Shown here: one piece after another, positions 11,600-22,500 of the stretch
Layout: each line of letters begins with the position of its first letter
Numbering within the stretch: position 1 is the first letter of the stretch
Source: Mycobacterium sp. UM_CSW
GTDB lineage: Bacteria > Actinomycetota > Actinomycetes > Mycobacteriales > Mycobacteriaceae
NCBI RefSeq assembly: GCF_000455205.1
Contig: NZ_AUWQ01000002.1
Span: 102,281-166,280 of the forward strand
DNA: 64,000 nucleotides
Direction of reading: 5' to 3'
Notes under the pieces: model-generated
Seen by the model: only the letters and a program-made list of their open reading frames with translations
Databases searched by the model: none
What the model was told of the DNA's origin: nothing
Position numbers and translations under genes: made by a program

Positions 11600-12477
11600 C
11601 CGCGGCGGACGCTTCGCTGTCCGCGCGCTTCGAGGCCGCGCGGCCGAGGCTGGGCGCCCTCGCCTACCGCATGCTGGGCTCGGTCGACGACGCCCAGGAT
11701 GCCGTGCAGGAGGCGTGGCTGCGGCTCACCAACGCTGGGGACATCGCGAACCTGGACGCCTGGCTCACCACCGTGGTGGCCCGCATTTGCCTGAACACGT
11801 TGCGCGACCGGCACGGGCGCGGCCGGGAGGAGCCGGTTGGGCAGCTGCCGGATCCGATCGTCGATGCCGAGGGCGAATTCGATCCCGAGCACCGGGCGAT
11901 GCTGGCCGACGCGGTGGGGCTGGCGTTGTTTGTCGTGCTGGACACCCTGCCGCCGGCCGAGCGGCTGGCCTTCGTGCTGCACGACGTGTTCGCCGTCCCG
12001 TTCGACGAGATCGCACCCATCGTGGAGCGGACGCCGGAGGCGACGCGCAAGCTGGCCAGCCGGGCACGCCGGCGCATCCAGGAGGCCGATCCGGCCCCCG
12101 ACAGCGGCGTCGCCGCACAACGAGAGGCCGTCGACGCGTTCTTCGCCGCGGGCCGCGCCGGCGATTTCGACCGCCTGGTGTCGGTGCTCGATCCCGGCAT
12201 CGTTTTGCGGGGCGATTTCGGCAAGGGCGCCAACGTATTCCGCGCCGAGGGCGCGGCAGCCGTGGCCAAACTCGCCCGCGGCTACGCGGGACCGGAGCGC
12301 GAGGTGCGCCCGGCGATTGTCAACGGCGCCGCCGGCGCGGTCATATTCGTTGCCGGGCGGCCCACGGCCATCATGGGATTCGTGGTGCGCGACGGGCTGG
12401 TGGCCAGCATCGATGTGCTGGCCGACCCGGACCGGATCGCCAAACTAGACCTGCGCGCCGTGCGCGCCGATCACTGA
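11596..12477 (+). CDS. ECF41-type (SigJ-like) RNA polymerase sigma factor
   Basis: A 293-residue extracytoplasmic-function sigma factor. Sigma-2 spans about residues 10-80 ([21 protein letters not shown]) and sigma-4 about 105-160 ([14 protein letters not shown] followed by [17 protein letters not shown]). The C-terminal ~110 residues form a SnoaL-like extension, including [19 protein letters not shown] and ending with a DPDR sequence, which defines the ECF41 group. This extension replaces a separate anti-sigma factor. GTG start overlaps the upstream AhpD-like gene by four bases. It converges on and overlaps the MTB12 gene by seven bases. Resembles SigJ in architecture but gene context differs, so I do not use that symbol. 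Confidence 0.9.
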   Translation: MTAADASLSARFEAARPRLGALAYRMLGSVDDAQDAVQEAWLRLTNAGDIANLDAWLTTVVARICLNTLRDRHGRGREEPVGQLPDPIVDAEGEFDPEHRAMLADAVGLALFVVLDTLPPAERLAFVLHDVFAVPFDEIAPIVERTPEATRKLASRARRRIQEADPAPDSGVAAQREAVDAFFAAGRAGDFDRLVSVLDPGIVLRGDFGKGANVFRAEGAAAVAKLARGYAGPEREVRPAIVNGAAGAVIFVAGRPTAIMGFVVRDGLVASIDVLADPDRIAKLDLRAVRADH

Positions 12478-12974
12478 CCGGCGGCCTGCAGCAACTCCAT
12501 CGCCGAGGAGCGCGACAGCACCCAGCCGCCCTGGTTGACGAACGTGACGTTCTGGGTCACCGGCGACGTCAGCTTGGGACCCGAGACCGCCACGTCGGCC
12601 GTCGCGGACCCCGCCGCGGTCGGTTGGATGTTGGAGACGCCGAACGTCAGCGGCAGGTCGCCGTTCTTGGCCGCCTTCTGCAGCTTCTTGTCGGCGACGT
12701 GCGCTTCGATCCCGCTGATGCCGCCTTCGACCAGGTTGCTCTTGTTGGAGAACGAAACGCTGGGATCGGCAAGGCTGTTCAGCAGACCGGTCAACTGATT
12801 GGCCGTGGGCACGTTTACCGCCTGGGGCGGGTCCATCGGCAACGGCGCGCCAACCGCGATCAGCCGCACCGAGGCCTGCTCACCCGGCGCCGCAACGGAC
12901 GTGATGCCGGCGGCCGCTCCCCCGATGACGGCCAGCGCTGCCGCACCGCCGGCGAAGAATTTAACGGTTTTCAT
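12471..12974 (-). CDS. mtb12: Low-molecular-weight antigen MTB12/CFP-2 family protein
   Basis: A 167-residue secreted protein matching MTB12 (CFP-2), a small mycobacterial culture-filtrate antigen of unknown biochemical function. Signal peptide at residues 1 to about 28 ([21 protein letters not shown]). The mature part carries [23 protein letters not shown]-type and [25 protein letters not shown] segments that recur in the adjacent paralogue. The start at 12974 is set by AAGGGGGGACC just before the ATG; an upstream in-frame start lies outside the signal peptide. Directly upstream is a second copy on the same strand. Confidence 0.92.
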   Translation of the reverse strand: MKTVKFFAGGAAALAVIGGAAAGITSVAAPGEQASVRLIAVGAPLPMDPPQAVNVPTANQLTGLLNSLADPSVSFSNKSNLVEGGISGIEAHVADKKLQKAAKNGDLPLTFGVSNIQPTAAGSATADVAVSGPKLTSPVTQNVTFVNQGGWVLSRSSAMELLQAAGQ

Positions 12975-13124
12975 GGTCCCCCCTTGGGCGGGCACGTGTC
13001 GACGGACCGTGCCAATGTGCGTCTTTTCGATTGTTGTTTCGTGTTTGCGCACCGAGACGTTACGACCAGGCCATGTGAACAACCTGTGCGCCCGCTATGT
13101 GGGTGCACAGGCCGTTCGGCTTTG

Positions 13125-13604
13125 CTAGTTCGTCGCGGTGGCGGCCTGTATGAGGGCGATCGCGGCGTCGTGCTGCAGGATCCAGTTGCCACCCTCGTTC
13201 ACGAACGCGAGGTGCTTTTCGACCGGCCCGGCGAACCTCGGACCCGAGATGGCCACGTCGGCCTGGGCCGCGTTCGGGCCGGCCGGCGCAATGTTCGTGA
13301 CGGCGAACGTCTCCGGGAAGTTTCCGTTGCGATACGCCTTCCGCAGGTCATGGTCGGCCACGTGGCCCTCGTCCGGAGCGATGCCGTTTTGGACCAGGTT
13401 GGTCTTGGTCGTGTAAGACACGCCGGGATCGGTGGCTTGGACGCACAGGTTGGACAACTGGTCCGGGCTCGGCAGTCCCGGCGCCGGCGGCGGATCCTGT
13501 GGCAGCGGTGTGGCGGCGGCGGGAGCGACGGACGTCACGCCGACGGCCGCCGCGCCCATCGCTATCGCGCTGATGGCCAAGGACTTCAAGGGTTTCGTTC
13601 TCAT
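13125..13604 (-). CDS. MTB12/CFP-2 family protein, second copy
   Basis: A 159-residue exported paralogue of the downstream MTB12 protein. Signal peptide MRTKPLKSLAISAIAMGAAA, then a Pro-rich mature N-terminus (PLPQDPPPAPGLPSPDQLS). Shared blocks with its neighbour include VSYTTKTNLVQNGI, HVADHDLRKA, GPRFAGPVEKHLAFVN and the C-terminal WILQHDAAIALIQ. GGGGAGG precedes the ATG. The two genes form a diverged tandem duplication (150 bases apart) just upstream of the mbt cluster's distal end; M. tuberculosis has one copy here. Function unknown. Confidence 0.9.
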   Translation of the reverse strand: MRTKPLKSLAISAIAMGAAAVGVTSVAPAAATPLPQDPPPAPGLPSPDQLSNLCVQATDPGVSYTTKTNLVQNGIAPDEGHVADHDLRKAYRNGNFPETFAVTNIAPAGPNAAQADVAISGPRFAGPVEKHLAFVNEGGNWILQHDAAIALIQAATATN

Positions 13605-13705
13605 TGGTCAGGTCCTCCCCCTGGTGAGTAAGAGTTGTGATTCTGCCCCTGGCGCCTGCTGTTCTTGGTCTCGGGCGGGTCACGGTACGGGCACGCTGCC
13701 GGCGC

Positions 13706-13921
13706 TCAGTCGCCCGCCATGGCCTCGCGCAGCGTCTTGGGCCGCAGGTCGGCCCAGTTCTCGTCGACGTAATCCAGGCACGCCGACCGGCTCGCTTCGC
13801 CGAAGACCGCGCGCCAGCCGTCCGGGATTTCGGCGAACACGGGCCACAGGCTGTGCTGCTCCTCGCCGTTGACCAACACGTAGAAGGCGCCGTCGTCGTC
13901 GTCAAAGGGGTTGGTGCTCAT
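13706..13921 (-). CDS. mbtH: MbtH, NRPS adenylation-domain partner protein
   Basis: A 71-residue MbtH protein, the family's namesake. It binds NRPS adenylation domains and is needed for their solubility or activity. Family residues are clear: [35 protein letters not shown] and a C-terminal [20 protein letters not shown] precedes the ATG at 13921; its start lies inside the last 20 bases of mbtG, indicating coupled translation. It is the last gene of the mbtB-to-H run. Confidence 0.97.
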   Translation of the reverse strand: MSTNPFDDDDGAFYVLVNGEEQHSLWPVFAEIPDGWRAVFGEASRSACLDYVDENWADLRPKTLREAMAGD

Positions 13922-15206
13922 CGCTTCTCCTCGTCGTTCGTTGGGTCCCAGAACCTGCTGACAGCCCAGCGGCACCCAGCACCCGGTCGGACAGCAACCC
14001 GAGGCAGCTCAGGTTGGGAAAGCCGGGACCCTGGGTGAGACCGGAAAGGTTGGGCAGGAACAGCTTTGGGGTCACGTCGGTGACGGCCAGGTCGTAGCCG
14101 ATCGCCTCCTGCAGGCTGTCGGCGGTCAACGGCCCACCCAACCCGAGTTCGAGCAAGTCGAGGGCGTCCTGACCGAACAGCGAGGTGAACCACAGCGGGT
14201 CGGCGCCGGAGCCGTCGATGACCAGATCGAAACCGTGGACCGTCTCGAGGTTCTCGCTGCCGCGGTTGGTGGACAGCGTCAGCCGGATCTGCCCGTCGCG
14301 GCCCACGGCGTGGGCGACCCGGCCGCGCAGGTGGTGGATGCGGTCGTCGGCCAGCAGCGCCTCCTGCACGTTCGCCGAGAACACCCCGCGGTCGGTGCGC
14401 GCCAGCGCGTCGCGGCGCTCGTCCAGCGTCAGGTCAGTCCAGTCGGTGGGGTCGGAAAACAGCGAGTTCTCGAAGAACCCCTCGCCCCGGGTGAACAAGG
14501 TCGCCTGCGGCGAGATGACGGTGATGCTGGAAACCCGGTGCCGGAACAGCTCGTTGAGCATCGACGCGGCGGTCTCACCGCCACCGATCACCGCCACCCG
14601 CTCGGCACTGATCCGGTCGTCCGCCGCGGCCCGGTCCCAGAACTGGGCGATCGACAGCACGCGCGGATTGCCCGGCAGCAAGGACTTTTCGGCCTGCCCG
14701 GGGCCGGTGATCATCAGGGCGTCGGCGTGCACGGTCGTTTCGTGGGTCTGCAGCACCCAGCGGTCGCCGTCGACCGCAAGCCGTTCGACCTCGCCGTGCA
14801 CCACGTTCAGGCCGACCTGGTCGGCGACCCAGCCGAGGTACTGGCTCCATCGGCGATGGGTCGGCGCCGGACGGCCCCGGTCAATCCACTCGGCGAACGA
14901 CGCGGTGGCGATCAGGTACGACTGCCAGCTGTAGCGGGTCATCCGCTCGTCGAGCTCGGCGTTGCGCCGCGGCACCAGCGAAGAGCGGTATGGAAACCCG
15001 ACATCTTTTTCCGGGCTGGTGCCCAGCCGATGCGCGCCGTCGGTCCATCCGCCGCTGGCCTGCCAGTTGGCCGCCACCCCGATGCGTTCGACCGCGACGA
15101 TGTCGGGGACGTCAACTCCTGTGACGCCCATGTCGCGCAGCGCCGATGCCTTGGCCGCGACGGCCACCGCCTTGGCTCCGGCGCCGAGGATCGCAAGTGT
15201 GCTCAT
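13902..15206 (-). CDS. mbtG: MbtG, lysine N6-hydroxylase
   Basis: A 434-residue flavin- and NADPH-dependent N-hydroxylating monooxygenase that introduces the hydroxamate oxygens on mycobactin lysines. The FAD-binding motif is [14 protein letters not shown] at residues 4-17; the NADPH-binding motif is [12 protein letters not shown] at about 210. Length and sequence are very close to M. tuberculosis MbtG (431). Start at 15206 overlaps the mbtF stop (ATGA); a longer reading adds ten residues before it and is not needed. Its own end overlaps mbtH. Confidence 0.96.
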   Translation of the reverse strand: MSTLAILGAGAKAVAVAAKASALRDMGVTGVDVPDIVAVERIGVAANWQASGGWTDGAHRLGTSPEKDVGFPYRSSLVPRRNAELDERMTRYSWQSYLIATASFAEWIDRGRPAPTHRRWSQYLGWVADQVGLNVVHGEVERLAVDGDRWVLQTHETTVHADALMITGPGQAEKSLLPGNPRVLSIAQFWDRAAADDRISAERVAVIGGGETAASMLNELFRHRVSSITVISPQATLFTRGEGFFENSLFSDPTDWTDLTLDERRDALARTDRGVFSANVQEALLADDRIHHLRGRVAHAVGRDGQIRLTLSTNRGSENLETVHGFDLVIDGSGADPLWFTSLFGQDALDLLELGLGGPLTADSLQEAIGYDLAVTDVTPKLFLPNLSGLTQGPGFPNLSCLGLLSDRVLGAAGLSAGSGTQRTTRRSDEHQPL

Positions 15207-18200
15207 TCCGCCATCTCCCGCAGTGTCTCGGTCCAAAGTCCTTGCAGCTCCACGATTTCCGCCTCACCCAGAATGTCAGGCAGCGCCCGCCACTGGGTGG
15301 CCAGCACGCGGTCGGCACCGGTCCCGAGGATGCCGGCAACCACGGTCAGTTCGTGGCGCACCGCCTGGTCGGGCTCGGGCACCCGGTCGACCTCGGCCAA
15401 CAGCTCGCGATCCAGCTCGAGGTCCCCGACGCCGACGTGGAGGTTGCCGAGGTAGTTGAGCAGCAGTTGCGGTTCGGGGAGTTCGCGCAGCCGGCTATCG
15501 GGCCGCAGGTAACGCAGCAAGCCGTAATCGATACCGCTGCCGGGGATTCGGGCCAAGTCGGTGGGCCCGTCGGAGTGGATGCGCAACGGGTAGATCGCGC
15601 TGAGCAACCCGACGGTGTCGCCGGTATCGGTGTCGATTCCCAATTCCGTGCGGCCGTGTGTCTCCAGCGCCAACAGCGGGGCCGGGGTGTCCTGACCGCG
15701 CCGCCGCCGCCACGCGGTCACCGTGCGGGCGGCCGCGGTGATCAGCAGTTCGCCCAGCGGCTGCGCCGCCGACAGCAGCCGCCCGGTGAGCTCTGGCCCG
15801 CAGGCCGAGACGCTGACCGCCAAGTCGCCGGCGCGGTCGGTCTGCGGCCGCAACCGGCGGGCGCCGAGCGCCGGATCGGCGCCCCGCAATTCGTCGGCCC
15901 AAAAGGCTTCGGTGGTCAGCGTTTCGGCCCGCTCGGCGAGCAAGCGCGACCACTGGCGGTAGGTGGTGTGCTCGCGGACCGGGGCCGGCGTGCGTCCCGC
16001 GGCCAGGGCGTGCAGGCCGGCATCGAGCTCGCCCAGCACGATGCGCCAGGAGGCCGGGTCCATCGCCAGCACATGGGCCGTCAGCACCAGCAGCCCGGGC
16101 TCGTCTGCTCGGCGCAGCCACACCGCGGACAGCAGCCGACCGGCCTCCGGGTCGAGGCTCTCCACCGCCTTGAGGACATGCTTGGCGACGTCGTTGGTCG
16201 GCTCGCCGGCCACCCACGCCTCAGTGAGGATGTCGATGTTCGGTTGTGGGACAAGCGTCATCGCGTCGCGATCCAGCCGGCATCGCAACACCTCGTGTCC
16301 GTCGATGACCGCGCGCAGCAGCGCCTCCAGACTGTCTCGGGTGATCGTGTCGGGCAGCCTGATGACTTCGGTCTGCGCGAGCCGTCGGGCATCGCCGTGC
16401 TCGTAGAGCCAATGAACGCTGGGCAACACCGGGATCGGTTCGCCGGACTGTTCCGCGCCGTTCGGGGCCGCGTGCCGGGCGGCGTCGGAGTCGATCGCCG
16501 CCGCGAGTTCGCGGATGCTGTCGCACTCCACCATCGACCGCGCCCGCAGCGCCAGACCGCGACGGCGGGCGGCCTGCACGACCGACAGGGCCGAGATGCT
16601 GTCCAGGCCCAGCTCCAGAAAGCTCGCCGTGACGTCGACGCCGGCGCCGCCCAAGACGTCGGTGAACGCCTGGGCCAGCACGGCCTCGGTCGGCGTATCG
16701 GGCGGGACGGCGGGACCATCGACGACATCAATTGCCGCCAAAGCCTTTTCGTCGATCTTGCCGTGCGCGGTCAGCGGCAACTCGTCCACGACGACGATGT
16801 GATGAGGCACCAGGTAGCGCGGCAGCCGGTCGAGCAGCATCGCACGCAGTTCGGCCAGCGCCGGCCGGTCGGGCCCGCCCGCCACATAGGCGGTCAGCCG
16901 GGGCCCATGGGCGTGGTGGCGGACCATCACGTGGGCGCCGCGCACCCGGTCGTGGCCGCAGAGCACGGCCGCGATCTCGCCGGGCTCGACGCGGAAACCG
17001 CGGATCTTGAGCTGGTCGTCGCTGCGCCCGAGGAACTCGAGGCCACCGTCGGGCATGCGGCGCACCACATCTCCGGTGCGGTACATCCGGGCGCCGCGGC
17101 CGTTCGGTTCGGCGACGAAACGCGTTGCGGTTTCGGCCGCGCGCCCGAGGTAGCCGCGGGTCAGCTGATCGCCCGCCAGGTACAGCTCGCCCGCAGCCCC
17201 GTCGGGTACCGGCCGCAGCCAGGCGTCCAGGACGTAGGCGCGGGTGCTGCGGGTCGGACGCCCGATGGTCGGCCGGGTGTGTTCGCCGATGGCCGCGACG
17301 ACGGCCTCGACCGTGGTCTCGGTGGGCCCGTAGCAGTTGAAGGCCGTCATCGCCGTTCGGGCGCATTCGGTTTGGATCGCCCGCCACGCGGCGACGCCGA
17401 GGGCTTCGCCGCCGAGCGCGAGCACCGCCAGCGGCACCCGACCTAGCAGCCCCGCGTTGTGCAGCTGGCCGAACATTGACGGCGTGGTGTCGATCATGTC
17501 CAGCCCGAAGCGGTCGATCACGTCGACCAGCGTCTCGGCGTCACGTTGATGCTCGTCGTCGACGACGTGCACCGAGTGCCCATCGAGCAAGGCCGCCAAC
17601 GGCTGCCACGCCGCGTCGAAGGTGAACGACCAAGCGTGCGCGATGCGCAGCGGTCGCCCGATGCGCGCGGCGGCGGGCCGAAGGACCCGCTCGATGTGGT
17701 CGTCGATGTACGCGGCAAGCGCGCGGTGCGTACCGACGACACCCTTCGGTGCGCCCGTGGTGCCCGAGGTGAATACGGCGTAGGCCGCATGGTCCGGCGG
17801 CACCGTGACGGCCCGGTAATCGGCGCTCTCGACGGTCGCATTGGCGACGAAGTCCTCATCGACCACGATCGGAGCCGACGTCTGGCGCAGGATCTCGGCG
17901 ATCCGCTCGCGCGGCATGCTCGGGTCCAGCGGCACGATCAGACCGCCGGCTTTGAGGACGGCCAGCATGGCGGCCACATAGAGCGGGCCGCGGCGAAGCA
18001 TGATCGCCACCGGGGTCTCGCCGGCCGCGCCCGCGCGCTGCAGTGCGGCCGCCAGGTGATCGGCAAGCGCGTCGAGCTCACTGTAGGTCAGCCGCCCGTC
18101 TTCCCAGCTGACCGCCGTCGAATCGCCTTGCGCGGCGGCGATTTGGGCGAAGCGGGCGTGCACCGCGACCGCCGGCGCCACCGGTAGGTCCACGGCGGCC

Positions 18201-19546
18201 GGGTCGCGCTCGCCGTCGAGCAGGATGTCGACCTCGCGCAGCGGCCGGTCCCACTTGTCCACCAACCGCTGCACCACCGCCAGCAGCCGATTGCCGAGGT
18301 CTTCGGGCGCGGTCGCGCCCAGCGCACCGTCGAGCACCTCGACCAGCACCGTGAGCCCGTCGGCGCTCGGGTGGGCGGCGATGGTCACCGGGAAATGCGA
18401 CACGCTTTCCAGAGCCACCGGACGGAAGGTCGCGCCGTTTGCGACGAATTCGGAGGCCCCAACGACCTCACCGGGCGGGAAGTTTTCGTACACCAGGAGC
18501 GTGTCGAACATCTCACCGACACCGGCGATGGCTCGCAGCTCGGCGTGACCCAGATAGCTGTGGTCCCGCAGCGCGGCGGATTCGCGTTGCAACGCAAGGC
18601 ATTGCGTTCCGGCGGGCTTGCGCGGGTCCAGGCGGACCCGCAACGGGACGGTGTTGATGAACATGCCGACCATCGATTCGACGCCCGGCAGTTCGCCCGG
18701 CCTGCCCGACACGGTCACCCCGAACGTCACGTCGTCGCGGTCGGTGAAGACCGATAGTATTGTCGCCCAGGCCATTTGGATGAGCGTGTTGAGGGTGACA
18801 CCGCGGGTGCGGGCGGCGTCGGCCAGCGCGGCGGTGGCCTCGGGGTCGAGGCGCAGCGTGGTGCGTCGGGGTACGCCGGCCGCTGGCGGGGTGGCGGTCA
18901 GCGCCGGCGAGAGCAGGCTGGGTCCGTCCGTGCCGCCGAGGTGCGCGGCCCACAAGGCGCGGCTGGCCGCGTGGTCCCGGTTGGCCAGCCAGCCGATGTA
19001 GTCGCGATACGGCCGCGGCGGTGGCGGCAGCGCGGCGGCGTCTCCCCCGGCCCGATACAGGGCCAGGAGTTCGGACACCAGCAGCGGCAGCGACCACCCG
19101 TCGATGACGATGTGGTGCGCGACGATGACCAGATGCCACCGCTGCTCCGGCAATTCGATGAGCAGGAACCGGATGAGCGGGCCGCGACCGACGTCGAAAC
19201 GGCGTTGGCGCTCTTCGGCTTCCAGCGCCTCGACCTCGTCCGGATCGGCGGACAGGCACCGCCACGGCAGTTCGACGCTGCTCGGTATCACCTGGACGGG
19301 CCGGCTGAGGTCGCCGTGGATGAAGCTTGCCCGCAGGTTGGGATGCCGCATCAGCAGCGTCGCGGCGCACTCGCGCAACAACGCGACGTCGAGCGAGCCC
19401 ACCACGTCGGCGGCCATCGCGATGACGTACGGGTCGGCGCCCGAGCCGTCTTCGGAGGCCAGCGTCGCCATCGAGAACAGCCCCTGCTGCAGGGGGCTGA
19501 GCGCCATCACGTCCTCGATGGCCGGCCGCGGGTCGGCTCGGGTCAC
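15203..19546 (-). CDS. mbtF: MbtF, mycobactin NRPS (C-A-PCP-E/C)
   Basis: A 1447-residue NRPS adding the terminal hydroxylysine that cyclises in mycobactin. Domain order: condensation about 10-430 with HHIVIDG at about 145; adenylation about 460-940 with [12 protein letters not shown] at about 592; PCP about 955-1025 with [12 protein letters not shown] (phosphopantetheine Ser); then a C-terminal condensation/epimerisation-type domain about 1040-1440. In that last domain the catalytic HHxxxDG is replaced by [10 protein letters not shown], so the first His of the pair is Ala and it may be inactive. GTG start overlaps the mbtE stop by four bases; its stop overlaps mbtG. Length is close to the M. 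tuberculosis protein. Confidence 0.96.
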   Translation of the reverse strand: MTRADPRPAIEDVMALSPLQQGLFSMATLASEDGSGADPYVIAMAADVVGSLDVALLRECAATLLMRHPNLRASFIHGDLSRPVQVIPSSVELPWRCLSADPDEVEALEAEERQRRFDVGRGPLIRFLLIELPEQRWHLVIVAHHIVIDGWSLPLLVSELLALYRAGGDAAALPPPPRPYRDYIGWLANRDHAASRALWAAHLGGTDGPSLLSPALTATPPAAGVPRRTTLRLDPEATAALADAARTRGVTLNTLIQMAWATILSVFTDRDDVTFGVTVSGRPGELPGVESMVGMFINTVPLRVRLDPRKPAGTQCLALQRESAALRDHSYLGHAELRAIAGVGEMFDTLLVYENFPPGEVVGASEFVANGATFRPVALESVSHFPVTIAAHPSADGLTVLVEVLDGALGATAPEDLGNRLLAVVQRLVDKWDRPLREVDILLDGERDPAAVDLPVAPAVAVHARFAQIAAAQGDSTAVSWEDGRLTYSELDALADHLAAALQRAGAAGETPVAIMLRRGPLYVAAMLAVLKAGGLIVPLDPSMPRERIAEILRQTSAPIVVDEDFVANATVESADYRAVTVPPDHAAYAVFTSGTTGAPKGVVGTHRALAAYIDDHIERVLRPAAARIGRPLRIAHAWSFTFDAAWQPLAALLDGHSVHVVDDEHQRDAETLVDVIDRFGLDMIDTTPSMFGQLHNAGLLGRVPLAVLALGGEALGVAAWRAIQTECARTAMTAFNCYGPTETTVEAVVAAIGEHTRPTIGRPTRSTRAYVLDAWLRPVPDGAAGELYLAGDQLTRGYLGRAAETATRFVAEPNGRGARMYRTGDVVRRMPDGGLEFLGRSDDQLKIRGFRVEPGEIAAVLCGHDRVRGAHVMVRHHAHGPRLTAYVAGGPDRPALAELRAMLLDRLPRYLVPHHIVVVDELPLTAHGKIDEKALAAIDVVDGPAVPPDTPTEAVLAQAFTDVLGGAGVDVTASFLELGLDSISALSVVQAARRRGLALRARSMVECDSIRELAAAIDSDAARHAAPNGAEQSGEPIPVLPSVHWLYEHGDARRLAQTEVIRLPDTITRDSLEALLRAVIDGHEVLRCRLDRDAMTLVPQPNIDILTEAWVAGEPTNDVAKHVLKAVESLDPEAGRLLSAVWLRRADEPGLLVLTAHVLAMDPASWRIVLGELDAGLHALAAGRTPAPVREHTTYRQWSRLLAERAETLTTEAFWADELRGADPALGARRLRPQTDRAGDLAVSVSACGPELTGRLLSAAQPLGELLITAAARTVTAWRRRRGQDTPAPLLALETHGRTELGIDTDTGDTVGLLSAIYPLRIHSDGPTDLARIPGSGIDYGLLRYLRPDSRLRELPEPQLLLNYLGNLHVGVGDLELDRELLAEVDRVPEPDQAVRHELTVVAGILGTGADRVLATQWRALPDILGEAEIVELQGLWTETLREMAE

Positions 19547-22500
19547 GGCCGATCACCCCAGGACGAGGTCAGGGCCGCCAGCTCGTCGGCGGAAAGCCCC
19601 GAGGTGCTCATCGGCGCGTGGGAGCCGCCCTCCTCGGGTTCGGTTTCGGTCGTCGACTTGGCGTCCAGGGCGGCGGCGAGCTCGTGGAGCACGGGATGTT
19701 CGAAGATCATCCGCGGGGTCAGCGGCATTCCGGCGTCGCGGGCCCGCGCGGCGACCCGCACGGCGAGGATGCTGTCCCCGCCGAGATTGAAAAATTCGTC
19801 GTGGCGCCCGATTTCGGCGGTGTCGAGCATGTCGGCGAGGATCGCCGCTAGCGCGCGCTCCGTGGCGGTGTCGGGCGGTTCGGCCGGGCCCCCGGGCGCC
19901 GGCGTCGGTGCGGGTCGCTCGATGTCGGCGACCAACTGGAGTTGACCGTCGTCGGTCCACATGCCGCGCTCGCCGTTGCGGTACAGCCGCGAACCCGGTT
20001 GGGCGGCAAACGGATCGGCGACGAAGCGGGTCGCAGTGAGCGACGCCCGCGCCAGCCGGCCGATGACCGCCGGGCCGCCACCGTAGTAGACGTCGCCCAC
20101 CACCCCGCGCGGGACGGGGTTCAGCCAGGCGTCCAGCAGGAACACCCGAGCGGCCCCGTCGCCCTCGTTGCAGCGGGCCAGTATGCGCTGTCTTTCTTGC
20201 GCGTCGGTGATCTGGACGTCGCGCAGCCGTTGATCGGGGTCGTCGGCGAACGCCTCGATGACGCGGATCAGCCACTCGGCGAAGCGTTCCGCGGTGGCGC
20301 GCCGGTACAGCTCGGGGCGATAGATGACGTGGCCGCGGTAGCCGTCTTCGGCCGCGAAGAAGTTGACCGACATGTCGGCGTGCGCCACGTCGAAGTCCGG
20401 CTCAAGCGCGGTAAACGTGGTGTCGCCGTCGGGTCCGCTGTCGATCACCTGGTCTTGCGGCAACTGTTCGCGAACGTGCACCACCACGTCGAACAGCGGG
20501 TTGCGCGAGAGCGACCGGGCGGGCCTGACGGCGTCCACCACTTGGTCGAACGGCAGGTCCTGATGTGCGTACGCGGCCAGCGCCATGTCCCTGGTCCGCT
20601 GTAGCAGCTCGCGCAGTGTGGGGTTGCCGCGCAGGTCATTCCGCAACACCACGATGTTGATGAAAAACCCGACGAGGCGGTCCAGGTCGGATTCGTTGCG
20701 CCCGGCGACCGGGGTGCCGAGCGGGACGTCCGGGCCGCCGCCGGCCTTGTGCAGCACCACCGCAACGGCGGCCTGCAGGAGCATGAACTCGGTGATGCCG
20801 AGCTCGCGGGTCAGGGCGGTCAGCTTGGCGCGGGTCGCGGCGCCGAACCCGAACTCGACGGCAGCACCGGCGCCGGTGAGCGCGGCCGGCCGGGGAAAGT
20901 CTGGGCGCAGGCCGTTTTCGTCCGCCAGCCCCTCGAGCTGGCGGGTCCAGTAGTCGCGCTGCGGTCCGGCGATGCCGGCGTTGTCCTCCAGCAGCGCCGC
21001 CTGCCACGCGGCGTAGTCGGCGTATTGCACGGGCAGCGGTTCCCACGCGGGGGCTCGGCCGCCGCGGCGGGCGCGGTACGCGGTGAGCAGGTCGGTGAAC
21101 AGCACCCCGGCGGACCAGTGATCGCCGGCGATGTGGTGCATCACCACAGAAAGGACGTTCCGGTCCGGCGTTCCGAGCACCGCCGCCCGGATCGGCAGGT
21201 CGGTCTCCAGGTCGAAGACGTAGCGGCGCTCGGTATCCAGTTGGGCCCCAAGCCATTCCTCGTCGGGCCCGTTGGCGCGGCGCACCGGAACCACGGCGGG
21301 CGGGTGGACGATCTGGTGGGGGACGCCGTCGATCTCGCGGTAGGTGGTGCGCAGGATCTCGTGCCGGGTCGCGACGTCGGTGACGGCCGCCGCCAGCGCG
21401 TCGGTGTCGCACGGGCCCCGCAACGCCGCCGCGAACGGAATGTTGTTGACGGCGTTGGGCCCGTCGAAGCGATAGGTGAACCAGCTGCGCAGCTGCGACG
21501 ACGAGAGCGGAACCGGCCCGCTGCGGTCCAGCGCGGTCAGCCTTGGCCGCGCCGACGCCTGATCCGTGGCGTCGATGTGCGCGGCTAGCCGCGCCACCGT
21601 CGCGAGTTCGAAAACCTCGCGCACGCCGACGTCGACGCCGAACGCGTTACGGACCGACGCGACCAACTTCGTCGCGAGCAGCGAGTGGCCGCCCAGGTCG
21701 AAGAACGAGTCGTCGGCGCCAACCCGGTCGCGGTCGAGCAACTCGGCGAACAGTTCGGCAACGCGCCGCTCCGTGGCCGATGCCGGTTCGCGGAACTCCG
21801 CACCGGAACTCACCTCCGGCGTTGGCAGCGCGGCACGGTCGATCTTGCCGTGCGCGGTGATCGGGATCTCGTCGAGCACAACGTATGCCGCCGGGACCAT
21901 GTATTCGGGCAGCGCCGCGGTGACGCGGGCCCGGATGCGGTCGAGGTCGACCTCGGACGTTTCCGCGGCGGGCGTCACATAGCCAACCAGGCTCTTGCCG
22001 AGTCCCGGCAGGTCGCTGACGACCACGACCGCCTGCCCGACCGTCGGGTCGACCGAGATGGCCGCGGCGACGTCACCCAGTTCGATCCGGAAGCCGCGGA
22101 TCTTGACCTGTTCGTCGGCGCGGCCCACGAACTCGACGTCACCGTCCGCGTTGCGGCGCGCCAGGTCCCCGGTGCGGTACATCCGGGCGCCGGGATTGAA
22201 CGGATCGGCCACGAACCGCTCGGCGGTCAACCGGGCGCGGCGATGGTATCCGTGCGCCAGATGCGGCCCGCCGAGGTAGATCTCGCCGATCACGCCGACG
22301 GGCACCGGTCGCAGCGAATCGTCGAGTAGGTGCATCGTCGTGTTGATTTTGGGCCGGCCGATGGGCACGATGCGGGTGCCTTGCGGGCCTTCGACCTTGA
22401 ACCGGCTGGCATTGATCACGGTTTCGGTCGGACCGTAGAAATTGTGCAGCAGCGCGTCGAATGTCGCGTGGAACTTGTCGGCCACCTCGCCGGGGAGCGG

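Noticed and set aside
15146-17446. 766-residue plus-strand frame opposite mbtF
   Set aside because: Antisense to clear NRPS domains; no motifs, Gly/Arg/His-rich shadow sequence.
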